Origin: Geitlerinema sp. PCC 9228
GTDB taxonomy: Bacteria > Cyanobacteriota > Cyanobacteriia > Cyanobacteriales > PCC-9228
Direction of reading: 5' to 3'
Length of the DNA stretch: 35,999 nt
Assembly (NCBI RefSeq): GCF_001870905.1
Contig: NZ_LNDC01000195.1
Coordinates: 1 to 35,999 of the forward strand
Positions within the stretch are counted from its first letter, which is position 1, and the number at the start of each line of letters is the position of its first letter. The position numbers and the translations under genes were made by a program. A model generated the notes under the pieces. It saw only the letters and a program-made list of their open reading frames with translations. It searched no databases and was not told where the DNA came from. Positions 7,519 through 15,741 of this stretch are shown in pieces.

Positions 7519-9087
7519 TTAATCGACAGTGCTAGTATTGGTAGTGGCAGTACCAAATTTCATATCGGCCCAACTTAATTGTTTCACAGTCGATACATCA
7601 CCGCGATCGGCAGCTTCTTTTAAATCGCGTTTCTTGTAGGCATTGTTTAACGCTTCTGTTTGAGAACGGGAACTGGTTTCAAAGCATTTTTCCAAATCTT
7701 CATAAATGCCAACGCGACGTGCCATGGTATGATATTGGCGTTCGGTATCCAATAATTTTGCCATTAGTTCTAAATGCATGGCATCGCCATCGGTGACTTC
7801 TTCTAAAATTTGCCACTCATCTATTCCCAATAAATGGCTGCCAACACTAGGACGCGGATCGAAAAAGGGTTCTCCGGTAGCTTCTTGATAAATTTGTGGC
7901 AAGCGATCGTCAAATTCGTGTTTTTCTTCCAGCCAGATACGACGAATTTCGCTTAATTCTTCGGGTTGGATGAGGGTAATATTTTTCATATCGTCTGGCG
8001 CATTTTCCCGAACTTGGGTTTGCGCTTCCAGTACACGTCGCAACCAATATTCTCGCCATTCTTTGGTATAAGGACCGGGAATAGGAACCACTTGGGTTTC
8101 GCCACCTTGGTTGCGTTCAAATAGTTGCACTTTGCCAAAAATTCTGCGAAAATCTCGGCGATCGCGATCGTCTTGTACGTCTAATTCATTGCGAATATCT
8201 AATAGAGGCTGCATCCATTCTTTTTCCTCGTCGTTTTGGATCATGGCCTCCATGGATTTGTCTTTATTAACCATCGTACAGACCCAGCAGCCAAATCGAG
8301 AATCGCCGCAACTGGGAGTAGAAGTATCTACAACCAAAGGACATTCATTATCGGCTGTTGCTCCCCGATACATGCCAAACAAATCTTTGTTACTATGTCC
8401 CCAAGGATTGGGATATTGGTTCAAGTAAAGCCATACTTCATCAGTGCGCCAATCTTCAATGGGTAAGTAAAATAAGGAATTGGGATGGTCGGGGTTTTGA
8501 TCTAATCTATCGCGTACTCGCCAATGGCGATGTTTTGCCATTGTGCTTGCCCGTTTTGTACTTTCGGCTTTGCGAGTTCCTAAAACTAAAATTATTTCCC
8601 CATTTTCCCGAATTGCTCCGCGAATAAAATCATTAGTAGGTTGAATTTTCATTCGTTCGGTACACCATCTAAATCCTTGTCTAGGTGCTGGATATCCTTT
8701 ACCAATTAAATTGACCCAAAATGTATCTTTAATTGCTGGTGTTGTTAAATTGGGTTCGATAGGTAAATTCTGTTCTTGGGCAGCAGTTTTCATTCGTTCT
8801 AATGATTTTTGAACCCAAGCAGATACAAGAGGATTTTCTACAAAGGTATCGTTCGTTAAAACGTAAATTTGTTTCGTTCTTTTTTCTTCTGGTAAGCTAG
8901 CGATCGCATTCCAAACCAACTGCAAAACTGTAGAACTATCTTTACCACCGGAATAACCAACAATCCAGGGAATATCATCCTGACAGTAGAGTTGTTGGAT
9001 TTCCGAGGTTAACGCTTCAATATCTTCTACCAATTCAGCGACCGTACGCTGTTGTGGTTGCTGTTGGGATTGTTGGCTTGTATTCAT
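7519..9087 (-). CDS. dndC: DndC, PAPS-reductase-like sulfurtransferase of DNA phosphorothioation
   Basis: A 522-residue protein with an ATP pyrophosphatase P-loop SGGKDSS at residues 46-52, as in PAPS reductases and DndC. Cys142 (in FRWCTERMK) and the cluster Cys249, Cys260, Cys267 and Cys270 (PSCGDSRFGCWVC) are likely iron-sulfur ligands, as known for DndC. The role is activation of the DNA backbone or transfer of sulfur during phosphorothioate formation. The cysteine desulfurase that supplies sulfur (DndA or IscS) is not in this window. ATG at 9087 follows a GGGGAGG site. It is the first gene of the leftward cluster and is divergent from dndB. The N-terminus is Gln-rich and probably disordered. 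Confidence 0.94.
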   Translation of the reverse strand: MNTSQQSQQQPQQRTVAELVEDIEALTSEIQQLYCQDDIPWIVGYSGGKDSSTVLQLVWNAIASLPEEKRTKQIYVLTNDTFVENPLVSAWVQKSLERMKTAAQEQNLPIEPNLTTPAIKDTFWVNLIGKGYPAPRQGFRWCTERMKIQPTNDFIRGAIRENGEIILVLGTRKAESTKRASTMAKHRHWRVRDRLDQNPDHPNSLFYLPIEDWRTDEVWLYLNQYPNPWGHSNKDLFGMYRGATADNECPLVVDTSTPSCGDSRFGCWVCTMVNKDKSMEAMIQNDEEKEWMQPLLDIRNELDVQDDRDRRDFRRIFGKVQLFERNQGGETQVVPIPGPYTKEWREYWLRRVLEAQTQVRENAPDDMKNITLIQPEELSEIRRIWLEEKHEFDDRLPQIYQEATGEPFFDPRPSVGSHLLGIDEWQILEEVTDGDAMHLELMAKLLDTERQYHTMARRVGIYEDLEKCFETSSRSQTEALNNAYKKRDLKEAADRGDVSTVKQLSWADMKFGTATTNTSTVD

Positions 9088-9220
9088 GTTTGCCTCCCCC
9101 TGAGACTTCGTATCTGGCGACCAACCAGGCTGGGGTTGACGGGACCATCAGTTTTTAAAAACTCGCCTTCATAGCTTAAACTTTTATCCAGGACGAAGGC
9201 AAGCCAATAGGAAAGCAGAA
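9088..9220. promoter_or_regulatory. Divergent dndC/dndB control region with palindrome
   Basis: The 133-base spacer must hold promoters for both dndC (-) and dndB (+). It contains a perfect 14-base palindrome AGTTTTTAAAAACT at 9150-9163 and a GCCTTC/GAAGGC inverted pair at 9165-9170 and 9195-9200, either of which could be an operator. DndB is known in some bacteria as a transcriptional regulator of dnd genes, so autoregulation here is plausible but not shown. I could not place -35/-10 boxes with confidence. Confidence 0.4.
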
Positions 9221-10771
9221 TTGAAACTAGACAAGCAACAGCGACAAACCCTGACCCAACTTCTCGACTTTTATCTCAACAGCGATGACCGGCTTTTGGT
9301 GCAAAAAACGGAAATGGGAGAAACCGCAGCCTTTGTGAGTTCGGTCACCTTACAGTGGGTTCATCGCCACATTGGCTTTGCTTCCGAATTGCCTTTATTT
9401 CAACAACAGCTAGACCCGCAAACCCAAGATGTGGAACGCAGCGCGCAAACCATCAACGAAATTTTGCAACGTCCTCTCGATTGGTCGCGCCAAGCGCCGC
9501 TAGCGCAATATATTGCGATTCGGGAAAATCATAAATTTCCGGCATTGCTGGTGGTGGTGTCGCCAGATTGGGTAGATGACCCAGATGCGCCGCAGTGGGA
9601 TCAAAACCAACGCGCCAAACAATCAGCTGTGGATTTTACGGCATTGGATGCGAAGAAAACGGTGGGAGTTTTAGAGATTTCCCCATCTAGTTCCATGTTT
9701 GCTTTAGACGGACAACATCGTCTGATGGGAATCCAAGGATTGATGGAATTGTTGGAAACTGGCAGGTTGCCACAGTATAGCAAAGTCAAAAAACCGGTTG
9801 GCAGCGAAATTACCCTTGAAGATTTGGTGGGAGAGTATCATGTCACTCGCCGCCAGCTGCAAAATGTAGCTACAGAAAAAATTGGGATTGAATTTCTGCC
9901 AGCAGTAGCAAAAGGGGAAACTCGCGACGAAGCTAGGCAACGAATTCGGTCGATTTTTGTCCATGCCAATTTAATGGCGGTGAAGCTAAGTAAAGGACAG
10001 CTAGCGTTGCTGGATGAAGATGATGGGTTTTCTATTGTTAGCCGTCAGATTGCAGTGACCCATCCCTTACTGCGGGAGGAAATAGGACGTAATCCGCGAA
10101 TGAATTGGGATAGCGCTACAGTGGCTGCCAAATCGACGGTTTTAACTACACTACAGGCACTGAAGGATATGGTGCAAGTATATTTAGAACCTAAGTTTCT
10201 CCACTGGCATTCTCCCAAACCAGGATTGATTCCCTTGCGTCCAGACACGCAAGAATTACAGGAAGGGATGGAAGCGGTAGCGCAACTGTTCGATTATCTC
10301 ATGGAGTTGCCAAGCTATCAGAAATTGCAGCAAGGTTGGGAAACGCCGACGTTGCGTCGTTTTTATTTTGAAAAGCCAGGCGGCGAGGGCAACATTTTGT
10401 TTCGACCTGTGGGTCAGGTGGCGGTAGCGAAGGCTTTGGGAAATTTGGTTTATCGGCAACAGTTTTCTTTGGAGGAGATTTTGGCGAAATTGCGCCGCTA
10501 CGACGAGAAGGGGGGATTCAGCCGTATAGAAAATCCTGCTTCTGTGTGGTACGGTGTTTTATACGACCCTAACAAAGGAAGAATTCGAGTGGCAGGACGG
10601 GAGTTGGCTAGCAAACTCCTGATGTATATTTTAGGGGGCGTTCGCGATCGCTTAGAGAAAGCAGAAATCCGGACGGCTTTGGCAAAAGCGAGAACTTTTG
10701 AAGATAAAACCATTAATTTTGCCGGACGTTGGGTGCATCCTAGAGAAGTAGGATTGCCGAAAAAAATGTAG
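9221..10771 (+). CDS. dndB: DndB, DGQHR-domain protein of the phosphorothioation locus
   Basis: A 516-residue protein whose hallmark DGQHR motif lies at residues 163-167 (FALDGQHRLMG), the signature of DndB and its relatives. DndB is the regulatory member of the system and reduces or controls modification frequency and dnd expression. The start is TTG at 9221, preceded by an AGGAAAG site; no in-frame ATG gives a better fit. At 516 residues it is longer than the roughly 350-380 residues of enterobacterial DndB. The extra part is C-terminal and includes basic stretches. It is divergent from dndC-dndD across 133 bases, whereas many dnd loci have dndBCDE in one direction. Confidence 0.87.
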   Translation: MKLDKQQRQTLTQLLDFYLNSDDRLLVQKTEMGETAAFVSSVTLQWVHRHIGFASELPLFQQQLDPQTQDVERSAQTINEILQRPLDWSRQAPLAQYIAIRENHKFPALLVVVSPDWVDDPDAPQWDQNQRAKQSAVDFTALDAKKTVGVLEISPSSSMFALDGQHRLMGIQGLMELLETGRLPQYSKVKKPVGSEITLEDLVGEYHVTRRQLQNVATEKIGIEFLPAVAKGETRDEARQRIRSIFVHANLMAVKLSKGQLALLDEDDGFSIVSRQIAVTHPLLREEIGRNPRMNWDSATVAAKSTVLTTLQALKDMVQVYLEPKFLHWHSPKPGLIPLRPDTQELQEGMEAVAQLFDYLMELPSYQKLQQGWETPTLRRFYFEKPGGEGNILFRPVGQVAVAKALGNLVYRQQFSLEEILAKLRRYDEKGGFSRIENPASVWYGVLYDPNKGRIRVAGRELASKLLMYILGGVRDRLEKAEIRTALAKARTFEDKTINFAGRWVHPREVGLPKKM

Positions 10772-10849
10772 CCAACACACAAACCAATTTTTCTCGCAAA
10801 CATCCCCAGTAACCAACCTAGCTTAGCAACGATTGAGGAGCCAGCGCCA

Positions 10850-11749
10850 TTGACTTCATCTAGTAATTCATCGGAACCTCCCTCTCGCCAATCTTCCCCC
10901 AATCCCATCTCGGCTTTACTAAACCTAATCTGGCGTTTGCTATTGCTGGTGGGTGGCGGTGGCGTTGCCGTCTTGATAGGCATGGCTTTGGCACAGCGTT
11001 TTGCTACCACTACCCCCCAACAACCTCCCTTGGTAGAACAATGGCGGCAGCAACTCTTTTCGCCAGATCCTCCAGCAGAACCCAATTTTCCAACATCACC
11101 ATCCCCCGCTGTCGAAATTCCCAAAACCACCCTCACTTCCCAAAAACGCCAGCAACTGCAAACCCAACTCCAGCAACTGCAGCAAGAATACAACCAACTC
11201 ATCGGTCGTACCAGCCAGCTAGAACAACAGTTGGGCAACACCCGTCCTTTGCAACCATTGGAAATGCGCCTAGAAATTTTAGCGCAACAGCTAGATGCCG
11301 CCAACAACGGGGATGTGGTACCGGATACTCCCAATACCGATTTTACCGCCGCATCCAAGCATGTGGGACTGTCAGAAAACGTCCTTTCCATTTCTCTGCC
11401 CAGCGATTTTTTATTTGAAAACCAAAGCGTTACCTTAAAAGAAGACACCAACGCCATTTTGGATAACTTATTGGCGGAATTGCGCAACTATCCCCGTTCC
11501 ACAGTTTTGATTGGCGCTTATACCGATAGCCAACCCCAACAGAAGGCTTTGGATTTTACTTTTCAACAAGCCACCGCGATCGCCGAATATCTCCAACGGG
11601 AACTATCTTCTCAATATCGCTGGATCGTGCTAGGGTACGGTTCGACGGGGTTCGCTGCCAGTGGGGAAACAGCAACCACCAGCGCCGAGGGAACGGCCAA
11701 TCCCCAAACCCAACGGCGCATTGAAGTCAAAATTCTTCCCTATTCCTAA
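10850..11749 (+). CDS. OmpA-family envelope protein with membrane anchor and coiled coil
   Basis: A 299-residue protein. A Ser/Pro-rich N-terminus of about 25 residues leads to one transmembrane helix (about 28-49, [20 protein letters not shown]). A proline-rich linker follows, then a Gln-rich coiled coil (about 98-165, [17 protein letters not shown]) and a C-terminal OmpA-like domain (about 180-299) with [21 protein letters not shown] and the ending TQRRIEVKI typical of peptidoglycan-binding folds. It probably sits in the inner membrane and reaches toward peptidoglycan. The start is TTG at 10850 with GAGGAG nine bases upstream. fmt follows after 23 bases, so the two may be co-transcribed, though their functions look unrelated. 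Confidence 0.85.
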   Translation: MTSSSNSSEPPSRQSSPNPISALLNLIWRLLLLVGGGGVAVLIGMALAQRFATTTPQQPPLVEQWRQQLFSPDPPAEPNFPTSPSPAVEIPKTTLTSQKRQQLQTQLQQLQQEYNQLIGRTSQLEQQLGNTRPLQPLEMRLEILAQQLDAANNGDVVPDTPNTDFTAASKHVGLSENVLSISLPSDFLFENQSVTLKEDTNAILDNLLAELRNYPRSTVLIGAYTDSQPQQKALDFTFQQATAIAEYLQRELSSQYRWIVLGYGSTGFAASGETATTSAEGTANPQTQRRIEVKILPYS

Positions 11750-11772
11750 ATCGAACTTCCATCGGTTCCTAT

Positions 11773-12813
11773 ATGAAAATCGTTTTCTTTGGTACGCCAC
11801 AATTCGCCGTTCCTCCCCTAGAAAAACTCATCGACAATAGTGCCTTTGACCTGATTGGTGTGGTTACCCAACCGGACAAACGCCGCGGCAGGGGCAGCCA
11901 GCTGATTCCTTCGCCGGTGAAACGCCTTGCCAGCAGCCACAACCTTCCCGTATGGCAACCCAAACGCCTCAAAAAAGATCGACAAACCCTCGAAGACCTG
12001 CAAAACCTACAAGCAGATGTTTTTGTGGTGGTGGCTTATGGGCAAATTTTGTCCAAACAGGTTTTAGATATGCCGCGCTTGGGATGCGTTAACGTCCACG
12101 CTTCGTTGCTGCCGGAATACCGCGGTGCAGCGCCAGTACAGTGGTGTTTGTACGATGGCAAAAGCAAAACTGGCGTTACCACCATGCTAATGGAAGAAGG
12201 GATGGATACCGGACCTATGCTGCTAAAAGCGGAGACCCCCATTGGTTGGTTGGACAATGCCAGCGATGTGGCGCAAAATCTTTCCCAAATGGGGGCTGAT
12301 TTGTTGGTGGAAACCCTGCTCAATTTAGAAGCTGGCAAATTAGAACCTACGCCACAAAACGATGCGGAAGCTTCCTACGCCCGTTTGATTCAAAAACAGG
12401 ATTATCTTTTGAGCTGGCGGCGTTCTGCTTGGGAGTTGCACAATCAGGTACGGGGATTTTATCCCAACTGTTTTACCTATTTCCGTGGGGAACCGTTGAA
12501 GGTGACGGCAACTTTACCTCTACTTTCGGAGGTTTTGGAACAGCTTCCTCAGGAACAGTTTCAAGGCATTGACCCCAACTGGATTGCTACGCGCGATGCT
12601 AGCAGTCAAGATCGTCCCCAGTTGAGCGAGAAGGTGGGTACGGTGGTGGAAGTTGTGAAAAATCGCGGACCTATTGTGCAAACGGGTTCTGGTTTGTTGC
12701 TTTTGCAAACCGTACAGCCGGCTGGTAAGCGTTCCCAATCGGGATGGGATTTTGTCAATGGCGCTCGTTTGGAGGTGGGAGAGGCATTGACCAGCGACGG
12801 GGGGGATGCTTAG
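11773..12813 (+). CDS. fmt: Methionyl-tRNA formyltransferase
   Basis: A 346-residue enzyme that transfers a formyl group from 10-formyl-tetrahydrofolate to Met-tRNA(fMet) for translation initiation. The N-terminal [15 protein letters not shown] is typical. The catalytic triad equivalents are visible: Asn108 and His110 in [18 protein letters not shown], and Asp145 in MDTGPMLL. The C-terminal OB-fold part (about 215-346) includes [11 protein letters not shown]. It follows the OmpA-type gene by 23 bases. There is an insertion of about 25 residues in the C-terminal domain ([18 protein letters not shown]...), which I recall from cyanobacterial versions. Confidence 0.96.
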   Translation: MKIVFFGTPQFAVPPLEKLIDNSAFDLIGVVTQPDKRRGRGSQLIPSPVKRLASSHNLPVWQPKRLKKDRQTLEDLQNLQADVFVVVAYGQILSKQVLDMPRLGCVNVHASLLPEYRGAAPVQWCLYDGKSKTGVTTMLMEEGMDTGPMLLKAETPIGWLDNASDVAQNLSQMGADLLVETLLNLEAGKLEPTPQNDAEASYARLIQKQDYLLSWRRSAWELHNQVRGFYPNCFTYFRGEPLKVTATLPLLSEVLEQLPQEQFQGIDPNWIATRDASSQDRPQLSEKVGTVVEVVKNRGPIVQTGSGLLLLQTVQPAGKRSQSGWDFVNGARLEVGEALTSDGGDA

Positions 12814-13256
12814 GATTTCTATCGATTTTCGGCGCCAACAATAATTTTTTGTTTTCTGTGCTGAAATGGTTCTCGCTATGGAAAAATGGCACTAGCGTAG
12901 AAAATTGATTTGCATACCACAAAACGAAGTTTTTGTCAAAAAAGTGCTATCGCCTTTACAAAAATACATGCACACAGGGAAGCACCCAAAATTTTCCGTC
13001 CCCCAAAAACGAAGAATTTTTTCTACGTCAGTATGGGAGATGCAGCGGAAAAATTAAAATTAAGGATAAAATTGTCTATACTTTGTACCCATACTATGGT
13101 TTCTGATTTTACTAGTTTCCATCCCCACGAGTCAAGAGGCGAAATTCCGTTTTTAATTGACAAGATTCTCAATTATTTTGCGGGATTCCCTGGGCAAATT
13201 TTGGGTAGCAATAAAAATACTAAATGTTTTCCTGCCAACGCTTATCTTGGGGTTAT
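12814..13256. other. Long spacer between fmt and the ubiB-like gene, no supported gene
   Basis: About 440 bases, AT-richer than its surroundings. Open frames can be drawn on the plus strand (for example from ATG 13097 to 13293), but they have no clear ribosome-binding site, no recognisable family and low-complexity basic residues, so I leave them out. A TTGTCT...TATACT-like stretch occurs near 13070-13083. I see no tRNA or known RNA. Confidence 0.5.
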
Positions 13257-13317
13257 AAAAAAATCAGAAAGAAAGAACAGCTGGGAGAAGTGAGAAACAA
13301 ATCTGCTTCTCCCGCTG
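13257..13317 (-). terminator. Intrinsic terminator of the ubiB-like gene
   Basis: Read on the minus strand just below the stop at 13336, CAGC-GGGAGAAG pairs with CTTCTCCC-(A)-GCTG across a 15-base loop: a 12-bp stem with one bulge. A pyrimidine-rich tract follows, ending in seven T (13263-13257). Position and structure fit a rho-independent terminator. Confidence 0.7.
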
Positions 13318-13335
13318 GATTTCCTAGGAAACTGG

Positions 13336-15462
13336 CTACTTGCTATGGTGTTGGTTGGTAGAGATATAGCCATTGGGCAAAGAACGTGAATTGGAGGCCT
13401 TGCCATTGCCGTTGCCATTGCTAGAATTGGCACTTTCCGACAGGAGAAACTCGCGAATCAGACGCGCGATCGCCCTTTGCGCCAAATTGCCAGCCACTTC
13501 CTGACCCATACGCTGAAACTCCGGTTTTGCCAGCAATCCCGGTACCAACTGCACCAACTGCGTAGGGTCGAATCCAGGAGTTTCCTGCAAAATCCCCCAA
13601 ATCCGGACAATACGGTCTTGTTCGGTCGTGGCTTCTCCGCCATTGTGAGTTTGATGGTGGTTTGCCGGTAGCTGGGATTGAGAAGACGACCCCAACCACT
13701 CGTTCATCACCGCTCGGGTATTTTCCAGCGCCTGTTGGGAAGCCTTATCCATGCGATTGACAATTTCATCAACCAGATACTCCCGCACAAAAGCACCGCG
13801 TTCGGAAAACAGAAACTCCAGCGCCTGGTTCACCACATGGCTGATATCGTAATCTTCATTATCCCGAGCGTTGCGCAGTAGGTTTTCCAGGCGATTCCAG
13901 CGGAACTGTCCTTCTTTAAATAGAAGCGCTTTCAGGGACGAACGTAGTTGCGGCGAAGGGTCGGTAAGCAGCCGTTTGGCTACGTAGGGATAGGCTTTGC
14001 TGAGAACTTTAAAATTGGGGTCTACTTTAATAGCAATGCCTTCTAGAGTTACTAAAGAACGAATAATCAGGGCGTAGTAGGCAGGCACCCGGAAAGGATA
14101 TTCGTACATCAACTCCGAAAGCTGGTCGGTAATGCTTTTGAAGTTTAACTCAGCAACGCTTGCTCCCAAAGCATTGTTAAATACTTGTTCCAGCGCCGGT
14201 ACAATCGGCGTTAAATCGGTATCTGGCGTTAGAAACTCTAATTTGACGTAATCCTGCGCCAAACTTTCGTATTCCCGGTTGACCAAATGTACCACCGCTT
14301 CAATTAAGCCGTAGCGCTGGTGTTCCTTGACTTCACTCATCATACCGAAGTCCAAATAGGCCAGCCTGCCATCGCGGGTGGCAAGTAAGTTGCCCGGGTG
14401 GGGGTCGGCGTGGAAGAAACCGTGTTCTAACAACTGACGTAGGGAGCACTGAACGCCCACTTCTACCAGTTCCGTAGCTTGAATGCCTTGGGCTTGCAGT
14501 TTTTCAATATTGGTGAGTTTGGTGCCCTCTACCCATTCCATGGTCAATACCCGGCGGTCGGTGTATTGCCAGTAGATGCAGGGGACGTAAATGCCTTTGA
14601 TGTGACCGTAGAGGCGACGGAAGCGTTCGGCGTTGGCACCTTCCTGGTTGTAGTCCATTTCTTCGTAGATGCGCGTGGCGAATTCGTCCATGATGCCAAC
14701 CAAATCGCTTTTGAAGCGATCGCCGGTTATTCGATTGGCCCAAATGGCTACCTGGCGCAGAATATACATATCCAGGGAGATTCTGGCTGCCAATCCCGGA
14801 CGCTGGACTTTCACCGCTACGGTTTCTCCGGTTTTTAATTTGCCTTTATAAACTTGTCCCAAGGAAGCGGCGGCAACGGGATGGTCGGTAAGTTCGGCGT
14901 AGAGTTCGTGGGGTTTTTGACCCAGTTCTTCTTCGATAAATTGAAAGGCAATTTCGTTGGAAAAGGGAGGGAGTTTATCTTGGAGTTGGGTCAGTTCGTC
15001 GAGGTAAATTGGCGGTACTAAGTCGGGGCGAGTGGAGAGGGCTTGTCCGACTTTGATAAAGGCCGGACCCAAGTTGGTGAGGGTGATGCGTAGTTCTTCT
15101 GCCCGCTTGGCTTCGTTTTTTTGGACCCTGCCGGTGGCTTGATCCCACAACCAACCAAATACGGTGGTGATGAAAGCACTGACGATTTGTAAGAGCCGGA
15201 AGAGGACTTGGAAAGGACGGCGTTGGAAGTAAGCAGCGATCGCTTCGGGGTCGTAGCGCATTCCCTCGGGAGCTTCCCCCTGTACGATTTCGCGCGGAAG
15301 TGGTTCCCGATTCGGTTGTACCACTTCTGGTTCCATATCTACCGTTGGCGTACCGGGTTCGGGAACGATGGGGGTTCGCGATGCTTGCGAGTTGTGGGCG
15401 GCAAGGGGACGGTACTCGCCGCGAGCTGTTTTGCTTTCAGACATGGTGTTTTGCCGTTGCAT
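13336..15462 (-). CDS. AarF/UbiB (ABC1K) atypical kinase family protein
   Basis: A 708-residue member of the ABC1/UbiB family, which in cyanobacteria and plastids is linked to prenyl-quinone metabolism and stress responses. The ABC1 hallmark KxGQ segment is visible in FIKVGQALSTRPDLVPP. The alanine-rich nucleotide loop follows in AAASLGQVYKGKL, then the VKVQRPG lysine, and the catalytic and metal site HADPHPGNLLA...LAYLDFGMM. The N-terminal 90 residues are Pro/Glu-rich and probably disordered, and the C-terminus is Ser/Asn/Gly-rich. ATG at 15462 is used here; the in-frame ATG at 15444 is equally possible because neither has a strong ribosome-binding site. It is divergent from recN. Confidence 0.93.
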   Translation of the reverse strand: MQRQNTMSESKTARGEYRPLAAHNSQASRTPIVPEPGTPTVDMEPEVVQPNREPLPREIVQGEAPEGMRYDPEAIAAYFQRRPFQVLFRLLQIVSAFITTVFGWLWDQATGRVQKNEAKRAEELRITLTNLGPAFIKVGQALSTRPDLVPPIYLDELTQLQDKLPPFSNEIAFQFIEEELGQKPHELYAELTDHPVAAASLGQVYKGKLKTGETVAVKVQRPGLAARISLDMYILRQVAIWANRITGDRFKSDLVGIMDEFATRIYEEMDYNQEGANAERFRRLYGHIKGIYVPCIYWQYTDRRVLTMEWVEGTKLTNIEKLQAQGIQATELVEVGVQCSLRQLLEHGFFHADPHPGNLLATRDGRLAYLDFGMMSEVKEHQRYGLIEAVVHLVNREYESLAQDYVKLEFLTPDTDLTPIVPALEQVFNNALGASVAELNFKSITDQLSELMYEYPFRVPAYYALIIRSLVTLEGIAIKVDPNFKVLSKAYPYVAKRLLTDPSPQLRSSLKALLFKEGQFRWNRLENLLRNARDNEDYDISHVVNQALEFLFSERGAFVREYLVDEIVNRMDKASQQALENTRAVMNEWLGSSSQSQLPANHHQTHNGGEATTEQDRIVRIWGILQETPGFDPTQLVQLVPGLLAKPEFQRMGQEVAGNLAQRAIARLIREFLLSESANSSNGNGNGKASNSRSLPNGYISTNQHHSK

Positions 15463-15741
15463 AGCTTACCGAATAAAAAATGGGAACCACTTCGTAACGT
15501 ATTGTAACAATTTTACCACCAACCGAAACCTCGGCGGCTGTTTACGATGGGGGTAGGTTCCCACCTAGGTATGGTTTTCCTGAAAATTTGGACGAGTTTG
15601 GGCTTGGATACAAGCACCTAACTGCTAAAACTAGCTTAGCGTACCTACCTGCTCTCAACAGCCATTGCCTCCTATTATAGAAATGGACTGCCGGCGGATA
15701 GCGATCGCTGCCGTCGCCCCAAACTTCGTCGCCAAGCGATT

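Noticed and set aside
10498-11487. Minus-strand 329-codon open frame over dndB and the OmpA-type gene
   Set aside because: Ser/Cys/Trp-rich shadow of two well-supported genes on the other strand.
12910-13293. Plus-strand open frame of 127 codons between fmt and the ubiB-like gene
   Set aside because: Basic, low-information composition, no ribosome-binding site, no recognised motif, and it overlaps the terminator of the ubiB-like gene.
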